Made by a program: the position numbers and the translations under genes. A stretch of DNA of 64,000 nucleotides from assembly GCA_023375785.1 (NCBI GenBank), contig SZWC01000546.1:150219-214218 (forward strand), written 5' to 3'. Under the pieces are notes generated by a model. It was not told the DNA's origin. It saw only the letters and a program-made list of their open reading frames with translations, and made no database searches. Shown here in pieces: positions 47,771 to 61,570 of this stretch (the stretch's first letter is position 1; every line of letters begins with the position of its first letter). Origin of the DNA: Penium margaritaceum. Taxonomy: Eukaryota > Streptophyta > Zygnematophyceae > Desmidiales > Peniaceae.

Positions 47771-50700
47771 ACGCACTTACACATACTTACGAGCACTCAA
47801 ACGTACTCACACGCACTCGCACATATTTTCACGCACTTACATGTACTCACATGCACTTACACGCAATTACATGCACTTACACGCACTTGTACGCACTTAC
47901 ACACACTTACACGCACTTATACGCACTTACACGCACTTACACATACTTACAATCACTTATACGCACTTACAAGCACTTGTATGCACTTACACGCACTTAC
48001 ACGCACTTACACATACTTACAATCACTTATACGCACTTACAAGCACTTGTATGCACTTACACGCACTTACACGTACTTACATGCACTTACACGCAATTAC
48101 ATACTTTTACACACACTAACACGCACTTACATGCACTTACACGTACCTACACGCACTTACATGCAATAATACTTACTTATACGCATGTACACACGCTTAC
48201 ACGCACTTACACAAACTTACAAGCACTTAAACCATACTTACATACACGTACACGCACTTACAAGCAATAATACTTACTTACACGCACTTATATGCACTTC
48301 ACACACTTACACAAACTTACAAGCACTTAAACCATACTTATACGCACGTACATGCACTTACACGCACTTACACGCACTTACACGCACTTACACGTACCTA
48401 TATACACTTCTACGCACCTACACGTACCTACTCGCACTTACACGCACTAACACACACTTACACACACTTACACGCACTTACACGCACTTACACGGACTTA
48501 CACACACTTGTACACACTTACACGCACTTACACGTACTTATACGCTCTTACACGCACTTACACAAGCTTACACAAAATTACACCCACTTAAACTGCACTT
48601 ACATGCACTTACATGCACTTACACGTACTTACACGCACTTACACGTACTTACACGCACTTACACACACTTACACGAACATAAACCACACTTATACGCACT
48701 TACACACACTTACACGCACTTACATGCACTTACACGTACTTACACGCTCTTACACGTACTTACACGCACTTACACACACTTACACGAACATAAACCACAC
48801 TTATACGCACTTACACACACTTACATGCACTTACACGTACTTAAAACACACTTACACGCACTTACACAAACTTACACGTACTTTCACGCACTTCCACACT
48901 CTTACACGCACTTACACGCACTTACAAACACTTACACACACTGACGCGCACTTCCACATACTTACACACACTTACTTGCACTTACTCCACTTACAACCAC
49001 TTACAAGCACTTACACGCACTTACAGGCACTTACACGTGCTTACATGCACTTACACATGCTTTCACACACTTACTTGCATTTCCACGTACTTATACGTAC
49101 TTGTACGTACTTACTCTCACTTACACACACTTACACGCACTTACACGCACTTACACGCACTTACACAAACTTAAACTGCACTTATACGCACTTATACGTA
49201 CTTACACGCACTTACACGCACTTTTAGCACCTACACGTACTTACACACATTTACACAAACTTACACGTACTTACATGTACTTACACTCACTTACACAAAC
49301 TTCAACCGCACTTACACACACTTACATGCACTTACACGCTCTTACATGCACTCACATGCACTAACACACACTTACACACACTCACACACACTTATACGCA
49401 CTTACATGCACTTACACGCACTTACATGCACTTACATGCACTTACACGCACTTATACACACTTACACGTACTTACACGCCCTTACACGAACTTACATTCA
49501 CTTACACAAACTTACCTGCACTTACACGCATTTACACGTACCGACACGCACTTACACACACCTACACGTACCTACACGCACTTACACGCACTTACACGCA
49601 CTTACACACACTTACATGCACTTACACAGACATACAAATACTAACATGCACTTGTAGGCACTTACACGTACTCACACGCACTTACACGCACTTTCGCGCA
49701 CTTACGCGCACTTAGTTGTACTTACACTCACTTACACGCACTTAGACGAACTTACAAGAAATTATGCCCACTTAAACTTTACTTACACTTCACTTACACG
49801 CACTTAGACGCACTTACACGTACTTACACGTACTTACACGCACTTACACTTACTTACACGAACTTAAACCACACTTACACGCATTTACGCACACTTATAC
49901 CCACTTACATGTACTTACACACAGTTACACACACTTACACAAACTTACACGTACTTACAAGCACGTACACGCACTTACACGCACTTACTCATACTTACAC
50001 CCACTTACACGCACTTACACGCACTTACACGCACTTACACATACTTACACGCACTTACATGTACTTACATGCACTTGCATGCACTTACATGCACTTACAT
50101 GCACTTACACGCACTTACACACTTTTACACACACTTACACGTACTAACAGACACTTACACGTAAGTATACGCACTTACACGCACTTATACGCACTTTCAC
50201 GCACTTACACGTACTTACACGCACTTACACCCACTTACATGCGCTTACACGCACGTACATGCACTTATACGTACTTAGACGCACATACACACACTTACAC
50301 ACACTTACATGCACTTATACACACTTATACACACGTACACGCACTTACACGTACTTACACACACTTACACGTACTTACACACAATTACACATACCTACAC
50401 GCACCTACACGCACTTACACATACTTACACGCACTTACACATACTTACACGCACTTACACATACTTACACGCACTAACACGCACTTATACGCACTTGCAT
50501 GCACTTACACCCACTTATACGCACGTGTACGTACTTACACACACTTCCACGCACTTACACGCACTTACACACACTTACACGTACTTACACGCACTTGTAC
50601 AAACTTACACAAAATAACACCCACTTAAAGTGCACTTACACACACTTACACACACTTACACGCACTTTCACATACATACATGTGTTTGCACGTACTTACA

Positions 50701-52440
50701 CGTACTTACACGCACTTATACACACTTACACACACTTACACGCACTTACACGAACTAAAAACGCATTTACACGCCATTACACACACTTACACGCACTTAC
50801 ATACACTTAGAAGCACTTACATGCACCTATACAAACTTACACGTACTTACACGCACTTACACGTTCTTACACTCACTTACACACACTTACACACACTTAT
50901 ACATACTTACACACACTTACACGCACTTACATGCACTTACACGCACTAACATGCACTTACACGCACTTACATGCACTTGTACGCACTAACACACACTTAC
51001 ACGTACTTACACGCTTTTACGTACACTTATACACACTAAGACGTACTTACACGCACTTAAACACACTTACACGCACTTATACGTACGTATACGTACTTAT
51101 ACGTACTTATACGCACTTACACACACTTACATACACGTATACGCACTAACACGCACTTACACGCACTTATACCATACTTACATGCATTTACATGCACTTG
51201 CACACACTAATACACACATATACGCACTTACACGCACTTATACGCACTTACACGCACTTACACGCTCTTATATGCACGTACACACACTTATACGCACTTA
51301 GACGCACTTACACGCACTTACACACACTTAAACACACTTACACATACTTATACGCACTTACACGCACTTACACGCACCTACACACACTTATACGTACTTA
51401 CACGCACTTACATACACTTACACGCACTTACACACACTTACATGCCCTAACACAAACTTGTATGCACTTACACACACTTGCACGCACGTATACACACTTA
51501 TACGTACTTACACGCACTTACATACACTTACACGCACTTACACACACTTACATGCCCTAACACAAACTTGTATGCACTTACACACACTTGCACGCACGTA
51601 TACACACTTATACGTACTTACACGCACTTATACACACTTACACGCACTTACACGAACTTACACATACTTACACGCACTTACACGTACTTACACGAACGTA
51701 AACTACACTTACACGTACTTACACGCACTTACACGTACTGACATGTACTTTTAGCACCTACACACACTTACACACACTTACATGAACTTACACGTTCTTA
51801 CACGCACTTACACTCACTTACACAACCTTAAACCGCACTTACACGCACTTGTATGCCCTTACCCGCTCTTACGCACACTCACACACACTAACACGCACTT
51901 TCACACATGTAAACGCACTTTCACGCACTTACACGCACTTATACACACTTTCACGTATTTACACATACTTACACGTACTTACACGCACTTACACGCAGTT
52001 ACACGCACTTACACGCACTTACACACACTCACACGCACTTACACGAACTTTCATTCACTTACACAAACTTACACATACTTACACGTACTTACACGCACAT
52101 ACACACACTTCTACGCATTTACACACACTTATACGCACTTACACGCACTTACACGCACTTACACACACTTACACGCACGTATACGCACTTACACGAACTG
52201 AGAGTAACTTACACGAAGTTACACGTACTTACACGTACTTACACGTTCTTACACGCACTTACACGCACTTACACACACTTTCATGCACTCACACGCACTA
52301 ACACGTACTTACATGCACTTACACACACTTACACGCACTTACACGTACTTACACGCACTTACACGCACTTACACGCACTTACACATGCTTATATGCACTT
52401 ACACGCACTTACATGCACTTACACGCACTTACACGCACTT

Positions 52441-52620
52441 ACACGCACTTACACGCACTTACACGCACTTACACGTACTTACACGTACTTACACGTACTT
52501 ACACGCACTTACACGCACTTACACGCACTTACACGTACTTACACGTACTTACACGTACTTACACGCACTTACACGCACTTACACGCACTTACACGTACTT
52601 ACACGTACTTACACGTACTT
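52441..52620 (+). repeat. 60-bp higher-order unit, three perfect copies
   Basis: Each 60-bp unit is three ACACGCACTT monomers followed by three ACACGTACTT monomers. It is repeated three times without error and begins inside a longer run of ACACGCACTT. The 3+3 block structure shows that homogenisation can work on hexamers of the monomer as well as on dimers and trimers. Confidence 0.92.
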
Positions 52621-53809
52621 ACACGCACTTACACGCACTTCCACGCACTTACACACACTTATACGCACTTACACGCACTTACACGCACTTACACATACTT
52701 ACACGCACTTACACGCACTTACATGCACTTACACGCACTTACTTGCACTTACACGTACTTACACGTACTTACATGCACTTACACACACTCACACACACTT
52801 ACACGTACTTACACGCACTTACACACACTCACAGGAACTTACATGCACTTCCACAAACTTACACATACCTATACGCACTTACACACACTTACACGCACTT
52901 ATATGCACTTTCTTGCACTTTATTGCGCTTACACGCACTTACAAGCACTTTCACACACTTACATGCACTAACATGCACTTACACGCACTTACACGAACTT
53001 ACACGCACTTACACGCACTTACACAAACTTACACGAATTTACACGTACTTATACGCACTTACACGCACTAACACGCACTTACACGCACTTATACACACTT
53101 ATATGTATTTACATACACTTACACAAACTTACACACACTTACACGCACTTACACACATGTATACACACTTACATGCACTGACACGCACTTAAATATAATT
53201 ACACACACGTACACGCACTTATACATACTTACACACACTCACATGCACTCACACGCACTTACACGTACTTACACGCACTTACACGTACTTCCACACACTT
53301 ATACGCACTTACACGCACTTAACGTACTTACACGCACTAACACATACTTACACGTACTTACATGCACTTACACATACTTATACGTACTTACACACACTTA
53401 CATGCACTTACATGCACTTACACGCACTTAACGTACTTACACGCACTAACACATACTTACACGTACTTACATGCACTTACACATACTTATACGTACTTAC
53501 ACACACTTACATGCACTTACATGCACTTACACACACTTACACAAACTTACACGCATTTGCATGCACTTATACGCACTTTTACGCACTTACATGCACTTAT
53601 ACGCACTCATACACACTTACACCCACTTACACGTACTTACACGTACTTATACGCACTTACACAAATCTACACACACTTACACGCACTTATACGAACTGAA
53701 ACAGCAATTATAGTTACTTACACGCACTTACACACGCTGACACACACTTTTAGCACTTACACGCACTTACAAGCACTTATACAAACTTACTTGTACTTAC
53801 ACGCACTTA

Positions 53810-54060
53810 CACTCACCTACACGAACGTAAACCGCACTTACACGCACTTGTATGCCCTTACACGCTCGTATACGCACTCACACGTACTAACACGCACTTA
53901 CACACACTTACATGTACTTATATGCACTTACACATACTTACACGCACTTACACTCACCTACACGAACGTAAACCGCACTTACACGCACTTGTATGCCCTT
54001 ACACGCTCGTATACGCACTCACACGTACTAACACGCACTTACACACAGGTACACGCACTT
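53810..54060 (+). repeat. 141-bp tandem duplication
   Basis: 'actcacctacacgaacgtaa' occurs at 53811 and about 53952, each followed by 'accgcacttacacgcacttg', 'tatgcccttacacgctcg' and 'tatacgcactcacacg'. The period matches the 141-bp duplication near 9411, which involves the same marker monomers. Confidence 0.8.
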
Positions 54061-57000
54061 TCACGCACTTACATGTACTTATATGCACTTACACATACTT
54101 ACACGCACTTACACGCATTTACACACACGTACACGCACTTACACGCACTTACACAAACGTACATTCACTTACACAAACTTACACGTACTCATACGCACTT
54201 ACACGTACTTACACATACTTACTCGCATTTACACACACCGATACACAATTACACGTACTTACATGCACTTACACGCACTTATACGCACGTATACGTACTT
54301 ACACGAACTGACAGTCACTTACACGAACTTACACGTACTTACACGTACTTACAGGTACTTATACGCACTTACACGCACTTACACACACTTGCACGCACTT
54401 TCACGCACTTACACACACTTACTCGTACTTACACGCACTTACACGTGCTTATACGTACTTACACACACTTAGATGCACTTACACGCACTTACTTGCACTT
54501 ACACGTACTTACACATACTTATGTGCACATACACACACTCACACACACATACACGCACTTACATGGACTTACACGCACTTACACACACTCACAGGAACTT
54601 ACATGCACTTACACAAACTTACACGTACCTTTATGCACTTACACACACTTACATGCACTTACACGTACTTACACGCACTTACACAAACTTACACGTACTT
54701 ACACGCACTTACACGAACTTACACGCACTGACACGTACTCACACGCACTTACACACACTTACACACACTTAGATGCATTTACACACACTTACACAAACTT
54801 ACACACACTTACACGCACTTACACGCATGTATATGCACTTACACGTACTGACACGCACTTACACACGCTTACACACACGTACACGCACTTATACATACTT
54901 ACACACACTCACACGTACTCACTCACACTCACACGCACTTACACATACTTACACACACTTACACGTACTTCCACACACTTACACGTACTTACACGCACTT
55001 ATACACACTTACACGCACTAACACACACTTACACGCACTTACATGAACTTACACGTACTTACACGCACTTACACACACTTACATGCACTTACATGCACTT
55101 ACACTTACTTACACACACTTACACACACTTGCATGCACTTATATGTACTTATACGCACTTACATGCACTTATACGCACTTATACGCACTTACACCAACTT
55201 ATACGTACGTATACATACTTCTACGCACTTACACAAACTTACACACACTTACACGCACCTACACGAACTGAAACAGAAAATACACGTACTTACACGCACT
55301 TACATGCACTGACACACACTTCTAGCACTTGCACGCACTTACACGCACTTACACGAACTTCCACGTACTTACATGCACTTACACTTACCTACCCAAACGT
55401 AAACCGCACTTACACGCACTTGTATGCCCTTACACGCTCTTATACGCACTCACACACACCAACACGCACTTACACACAGGAACACGCACTTTCACGCACA
55501 TACACAAACGTATATGCACTTACACGTACTTACACATACTTACACGCATTTACACACACTTACACATACTTACATGCACTTATACACACTTACACGAACT
55601 TACATTCACTTACACAAACTTACACATACTTACACGTAGTTACATGCACTTAGATACATTTATACACACTTATACGCACTTACACGCACTTATACGTACT
55701 TACACACACTTACACGTACTTACACACAGTTACACGCACTTACACGCATTTACACGAACTGGCAGTCACTTACATAAACTTTCACGTACTCACACATACT
55801 TACACATACTGACACGTACTTGCAGGCACTTACACGCACTTACACGCACTTACACGCACTTACACGTACGTACACATACTTACACGCACTTACACGCACT
55901 TACACGTACTTACACACACTTACACACATTTATACACACTTGCACGTACTTACTTGTACTTACACGTACTTACACTTACTTACATGCACTTACACACACT
56001 TATACATACTTACAATCACTTGCACACACTTACACGCACTTACACACACGCACAGGAACTTACATGCACTTACACGAACTTATGCATACTTTTACATACT
56101 TACACGCACTTACACATACTTATACACACTTTCGTGTACTTACACGCACTTACACGCACTTTCAGGCACTTACATGCACCTACATACACTTACACGCACT
56201 TACACGAACTTATACACACTCATACACACTTACACACACTTACACGCACTTAAATGCACTTACCTACACTTACATGCATTTACACACACTTACACAAATT
56301 TACACACACTTGCACGCACTTATACGCACTTATATGAACTTACATATACTTAAACCACACTTATACATAATTACATGCACTTACACGCACTTACACGCAC
56401 TTACACGCACTTATACGCACTTACATGCACTTATAGGCACCTACACGTACCTAAACGCACTTACACGCACTTACATGCACTTACACACACTTACACGTAC
56501 TTACAGATACTTACATGCACTAACACGCACTTACACGCACTTGCACGTACTTACACGCACTTACACACACTTACACGCACTTACACGCACTTACACGAAC
56601 TTACACGCACTTACGCGAACTTACACAAAACTACATACACTTAAACTGCACTTACACGCACGTACACGTACTTACACACACTTACACGTATTTACACAGT
56701 CTTAAACTGCACTTACATGCACTTACACACACTTACACGTACTTACATGCACTTTCATGCACTTACACACACTTACATGAACTTACACATACGTATACGC
56801 ACTTACACGCACTTACACATACTAACACATAGTTACACGTACTTACATGCACTTACATGCACTTACACGTACTTACACGCACTTACTTGCACTTACACGC
56901 ACTTACACCCACTTACACGCACTTACACACACTTACACACACTTACATGTGCTTACATGCACTTACACGTACTTATACGCACTTACTTGCACTTACACGC

Positions 57001-59030
57001 ACTTACACCCACTTACACCCACTTACACCCACTTACACCCACTTACACCCACTTACACCCACTTACACCCACTTACACCCACTTACACCCACTTACACCC
57101 ACTTACACCCACTTACACCCACTTACACCCACTTACACCCACTTACACCCACTTACACCCACTTACACCCACTTACACCCACTTACACCCACTTACACCC
57201 ACTTACACCCACTTACACCCACTTACACCCACTTACACCCACTTACACCCACTTACACCCACTTACACCCACTTACACCCACTTACACCCACTTACACCC
57301 ACTTACACCCACTTACACCCACTTACACCCACTTACACCCACTTACACCCACTTACACCCACTTACACCCACTTACACCCACTTACACCCACTTACACCC
57401 ACTTACACCCACTTACACCCACTTACACCCACTTACACCCACTTACACCCACTTACACCCACTTACACCCACTTACACCCACTTACACCCACTTACACCC
57501 ACTTACACCCACTTACACCCACTTACACCCACTTACACCCACTTACACCCACTTACACCCACTTACACCCACTTACACCCACTTACACCCACTTACACCC
57601 ACTTACACCCACTTACACCCACTTACACCCACTTACACCCACTTACACCCACTTACACCCACTTACACCCACTTACACCCACTTACACCCACTTACACCC
57701 ACTTACACCCACTTACACCCACTTACACCCACTTACACCCACTTACACCCACTTACACCCACTTACACCCACTTACACCCACTTACACCCACTTACACCC
57801 ACTTACACCCACTTACACCCACTTACACCCACTTACACCCACTTACACCCACTTACACCCACTTACACCCACTTACACCCACTTACACCCACTTACACCC
57901 ACTTACACCCACTTACACCCACTTACACCCACTTACACCCACTTACACCCACTTACACCCACTTACACCCACTTACACCCACTTACACCCACTTACACCC
58001 ACTTACACCCACTTACACCCACTTACACCCACTTACACCCACTTACACCCACTTACACCCACTTACACCCACTTACACCCACTTACACCCACTTACACCC
58101 ACTTACACCCACTTACACCCACTTACACCCACTTACACCCACTTACACCCACTTACACCCACTTACACCCACTTACACCCACTTACACCCACTTACACCC
58201 ACTTACACCCACTTACACCCACTTACACCCACTTACACCCACTTACACCCACTTACACCCACTTACACCCACTTACACCCACTTACACCCACTTACACCC
58301 ACTTACACCCACTTACACCCACTTACACCCACTTACACCCACTTACACCCACTTACACCCACTTACACCCACTTACACCCACTTACACCCACTTACACCC
58401 ACTTACACCCACTTACACCCACTTACACCCACTTACACCCACTTACACCCACTTACACCCACTTACACCCACTTACACCCACTTACACCCACTTACACCC
58501 ACTTACACCCACTTACACCCACTTACACCCACTTACACCCACTTACACCCACTTACACCCACTTACACCCACTTACACCCACTTACACCCACTTACACCC
58601 ACTTACACCCACTTACACCCACTTACACCCACTTACACCCACTTACACCCACTTACACCCACTTACACCCACTTACACCCACTTACACCCACTTACACCC
58701 ACTTACACCCACTTACACCCACTTACACCCACTTACACCCACTTACACCCACTTACACCCACTTACACCCACTTACACCCACTTACACCCACTTACACCC
58801 ACTTACACCCACTTACACCCACTTACACCCACTTACACCCACTTACACCCACTTACACCCACTTACACCCACTTACACCCACTTACACCCACTTACACCC
58901 ACTTACACCCACTTACACCCACTTACACCCACTTACACCCACTTACACCCACTTACACCCACTTACACCCACTTACACCCACTTACACCCACTTACACCC
59001 ACTTACACCCACTTACACCCACTTACACCC
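57001..59030 (+). repeat. Perfect 203-copy array of the variant monomer ACTTACACCC
   Basis: 2030 bp made of 203 identical copies of ACTTACACCC with no substitution or indel. The preceding monomer is ACTTACACGC and the block ends at ACTTCCACGC. ACTTACACCC occurs only sporadically elsewhere (for example near 35575 and 37185). The G-to-C change removes the CpG from each unit and gives the minus strand GGG every 10 bp, with a 7-base spacer TGTAAGT. Perfect identity means a very recent amplification, a gene-conversion hot spot, or an assembly artefact of repeat filling. Confidence 0.97.
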
Positions 59031-60439
59031 ACTTCCACGCACTTACACGTACTTACATGCACTTACACGCACTTACACATTCTTACACACACTTACACGT
59101 ACTTAGAAGCACTTACACAAACTTAAACTGCACTTACACGCACTTACACACACTTATACGCACTTACACACACTTTTAGTACTTACACACACTTACACGC
59201 ACTTACACAACTTACACGTACTTACACGCACTTACACTCACTTACACGAACTGAAACCGTACTTACACGCACTTACATGCACTTACACGCACTTACACAC
59301 ACTTATACGCACTTACACACACTTTTAGTACTTACACACACTTACACGCACTTACACAACTTACACGTACTTACACGCACTTACACTCACTTACACGAAC
59401 TGAAACCGTACTTACACGCACTTACATGCACTTACACACTCTTTCACGCACTCACACGCACTAACACACACTTACACGCACTTATACACACTTACACGCA
59501 CTTTCATGCACTTACACATACTTACACGTACTTACACGCACTTACTCGCACTTACACGCACTTACACATACTAACATGCACTTACACACACTTACACAAA
59601 CTCACATTCACTTACACAAACTTACACGTACTTACACGCACTTACACACCCTTACATGTACTTACACACACTTACCCACACTTACACGCACTTACACATA
59701 CTTACACGCACTTACACGCACTTACACGCACTTACATACACTTACACGCACTTACACACATTTACACGTACTTACACGCACTTACATGCACTTACATGCA
59801 CTTAAACACACTTACTTGCACTTACACGTACTTACACATACTTACACGCACTTACACGTACTTACACGTACTTACACACACTTACACACACTCACACGCA
59901 CTTATACACACTTACACGTACTTACACGCACTCACAAGAACTTACACGTACTTCACAAACTTACACATACTTACACGCACTTACACACACTTACATGCAC
60001 TTACACACACTTTCTTTCACTTACACGCACTTACACACACTTTCACGCACTTACATGCACTTACACAAACTTACACGTACTTACACGTACGTATACGCAC
60101 TTATATGCACTTACATGTACTTACACGCACTTACATGCACTTACACGTACTTACATGTACTTATACGCTCTTACACGTTCTTACATGATCTTACACATGC
60201 TTACACATACTTACACGCACTTACTCACATTTACACGCACTTACACAAACTTACACACACTTACACACACTTACACGTAATTACACATACTTACACACAC
60301 TTACACGCAGTTATACGCACGTTTTCACACTTATACGCACTTACACATACTTACACATACTCATACGCACTCACACGCACTCACACGCATTTTCACGTAC
60401 TTATACGTACTTACACACACTTACACACACACGCACATC

Positions 60440-60476
60440 TTGTGTTATGGTTGTTCGGCGACCATTTGTGACACAA
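60440..60476. repeat. Unique hairpin insert in the satellite
   Basis: A short stretch unlike the satellite forms nested inverted repeats. TTGTGT (60440-60445) pairs with ACACAA (60471-60476). ATGGTTG (60447-60453) pairs with CGACCAT (60459-60465) apart from one G-T wobble, around the loop TTCGG. It has ordinary monomers on both sides and I found no second copy. It could be a tiny fold-back element, a repair insertion of foreign DNA, or a remnant of something larger. Confidence 0.75.
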
Positions 60477-61020
60477 ACTTACACGCACTTACACACACTT
60501 ACACGTACTTATACGTATTTACACGCACTTACACGCACTTGCATGCACTTACACGTACTTATATGCACTTACACACACTTACACGCACTTACACGTACTT
60601 ACACACACTTATACGCACTTACACGCACTTATACATACTTAGACACACTTACACGCACTTACATGCACTTACATGCACTTACACGCACTGACGCACACTT
60701 ATACGCACTTACACGCTTTTACATGCACTAAATGCACTTACACGCACTTACACACACTTACACGCACTTACACGCACTTACACACACTTACACTTACCTA
60801 CACACACTTACACACACTTACACGCACTTCAACATCAATGTACGCACCTACATGCACTTACACGAACTTACACATACTTAAACCACAAGTACACGCATAT
60901 ACATGCACTTACACGCACTTACACGCACTTACACGCACTTACACGTACTTACACGCACTTACATGCACTTACACACACTGATACGTACTTACACGCACTT
61001 ACACGCACTTACACGTACTT

Positions 61021-61570
61021 ACACATACTTACGAGTACTCACACGTACTCACACGCACTCACATGCACTTTCACACACTTACACACACTTATACGCACTT
61101 ACAGGCACTTACACAAACTGACATTCACTTACACAAACTTACACGCAATTACACGTATGTATCCGTACTTACACGCACTTACACGCACTTACACGTACTT
61201 ACACATACTTACGAGTACTCACACGTACTCACACGCCCTCACATGCACTTTCACACACTTACACACACTTATACGCACTTACAGGCACTTACACAAACTG
61301 ACATTCACTTACACAAACTTACACGCAATTACACGTATGTATCCGTACTTACACGCACTTACACGCACTTACACGTACTTACACATACTTACGAGTACTC
61401 ACACGTACTCACACGCCCTCACATGCACTTTCACACACTTACACACACTTATACGCACTTACAGGCACTTACACAAACTGACATTCACTTACACAAACTT
61501 ACACGCAATTACACGTATGTATCCGTACTTACACGCACTTACACGCACTTACACGTACTTACACATACTT
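61021..61570 (+). repeat. 180-bp higher-order unit, three tandem copies
   Basis: The markers 'acgagtactcacacgtactc' (61031, 61211, 61391) and 'atgtatccgtactt' (just before 61160, 61340, 61520) recur at exactly 180 bp. Copies 2 and 3 share 'gccctcacatgc' where copy 1 has 'gcactcacatgc', so the third arose from the second. The unit is eighteen monomers long, so the 10-bp phase is conserved. Confidence 0.9.

Larger units (their letters stand above)
27612..57000 (+). repeat. 10-bp satellite array, block 6 (element-free)
   Basis: About 29 kb of ACTTACACGC-family monomers without TATCCG elements, one N gap (33367-33531), and several homogenised islands listed separately. Further local duplications not listed individually: 34610-34760 (70), 35571-35730 (80), 36790-36980 (90), 37190-37350 (90), 37450-37600 (60), 40180-40340 (90), 40440-40570 (70), 40960-41090 (60), 41430-41590 (80), 45180-45390 (about 101), 47890-48060 (70), 48600-48830 (about 111), 51390-51620 (110), 53310-53530 (109). 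Phase-shifting 9-mers (ttagc) recur near 28001, 33142, 33549, 39913, 49223, 51747 and 53746. No gene is seen. Confidence 0.96.

Noticed and set aside
57001-59030. Interstitial telomere tract
   Set aside because: GGGTGTAAGT is G-rich and short, but it differs from the common TTAGGG-type repeat, lies inside the array rather than at its end, and is an obvious one-base variant of the surrounding monomer.
56717-59179. 820-codon frame with a perfect THLHPLTPTY repeat
   Set aside because: It is the translation of the 203-copy ACTTACACCC block. The same peptide appears in all three + frames, so selection on a protein is not indicated.
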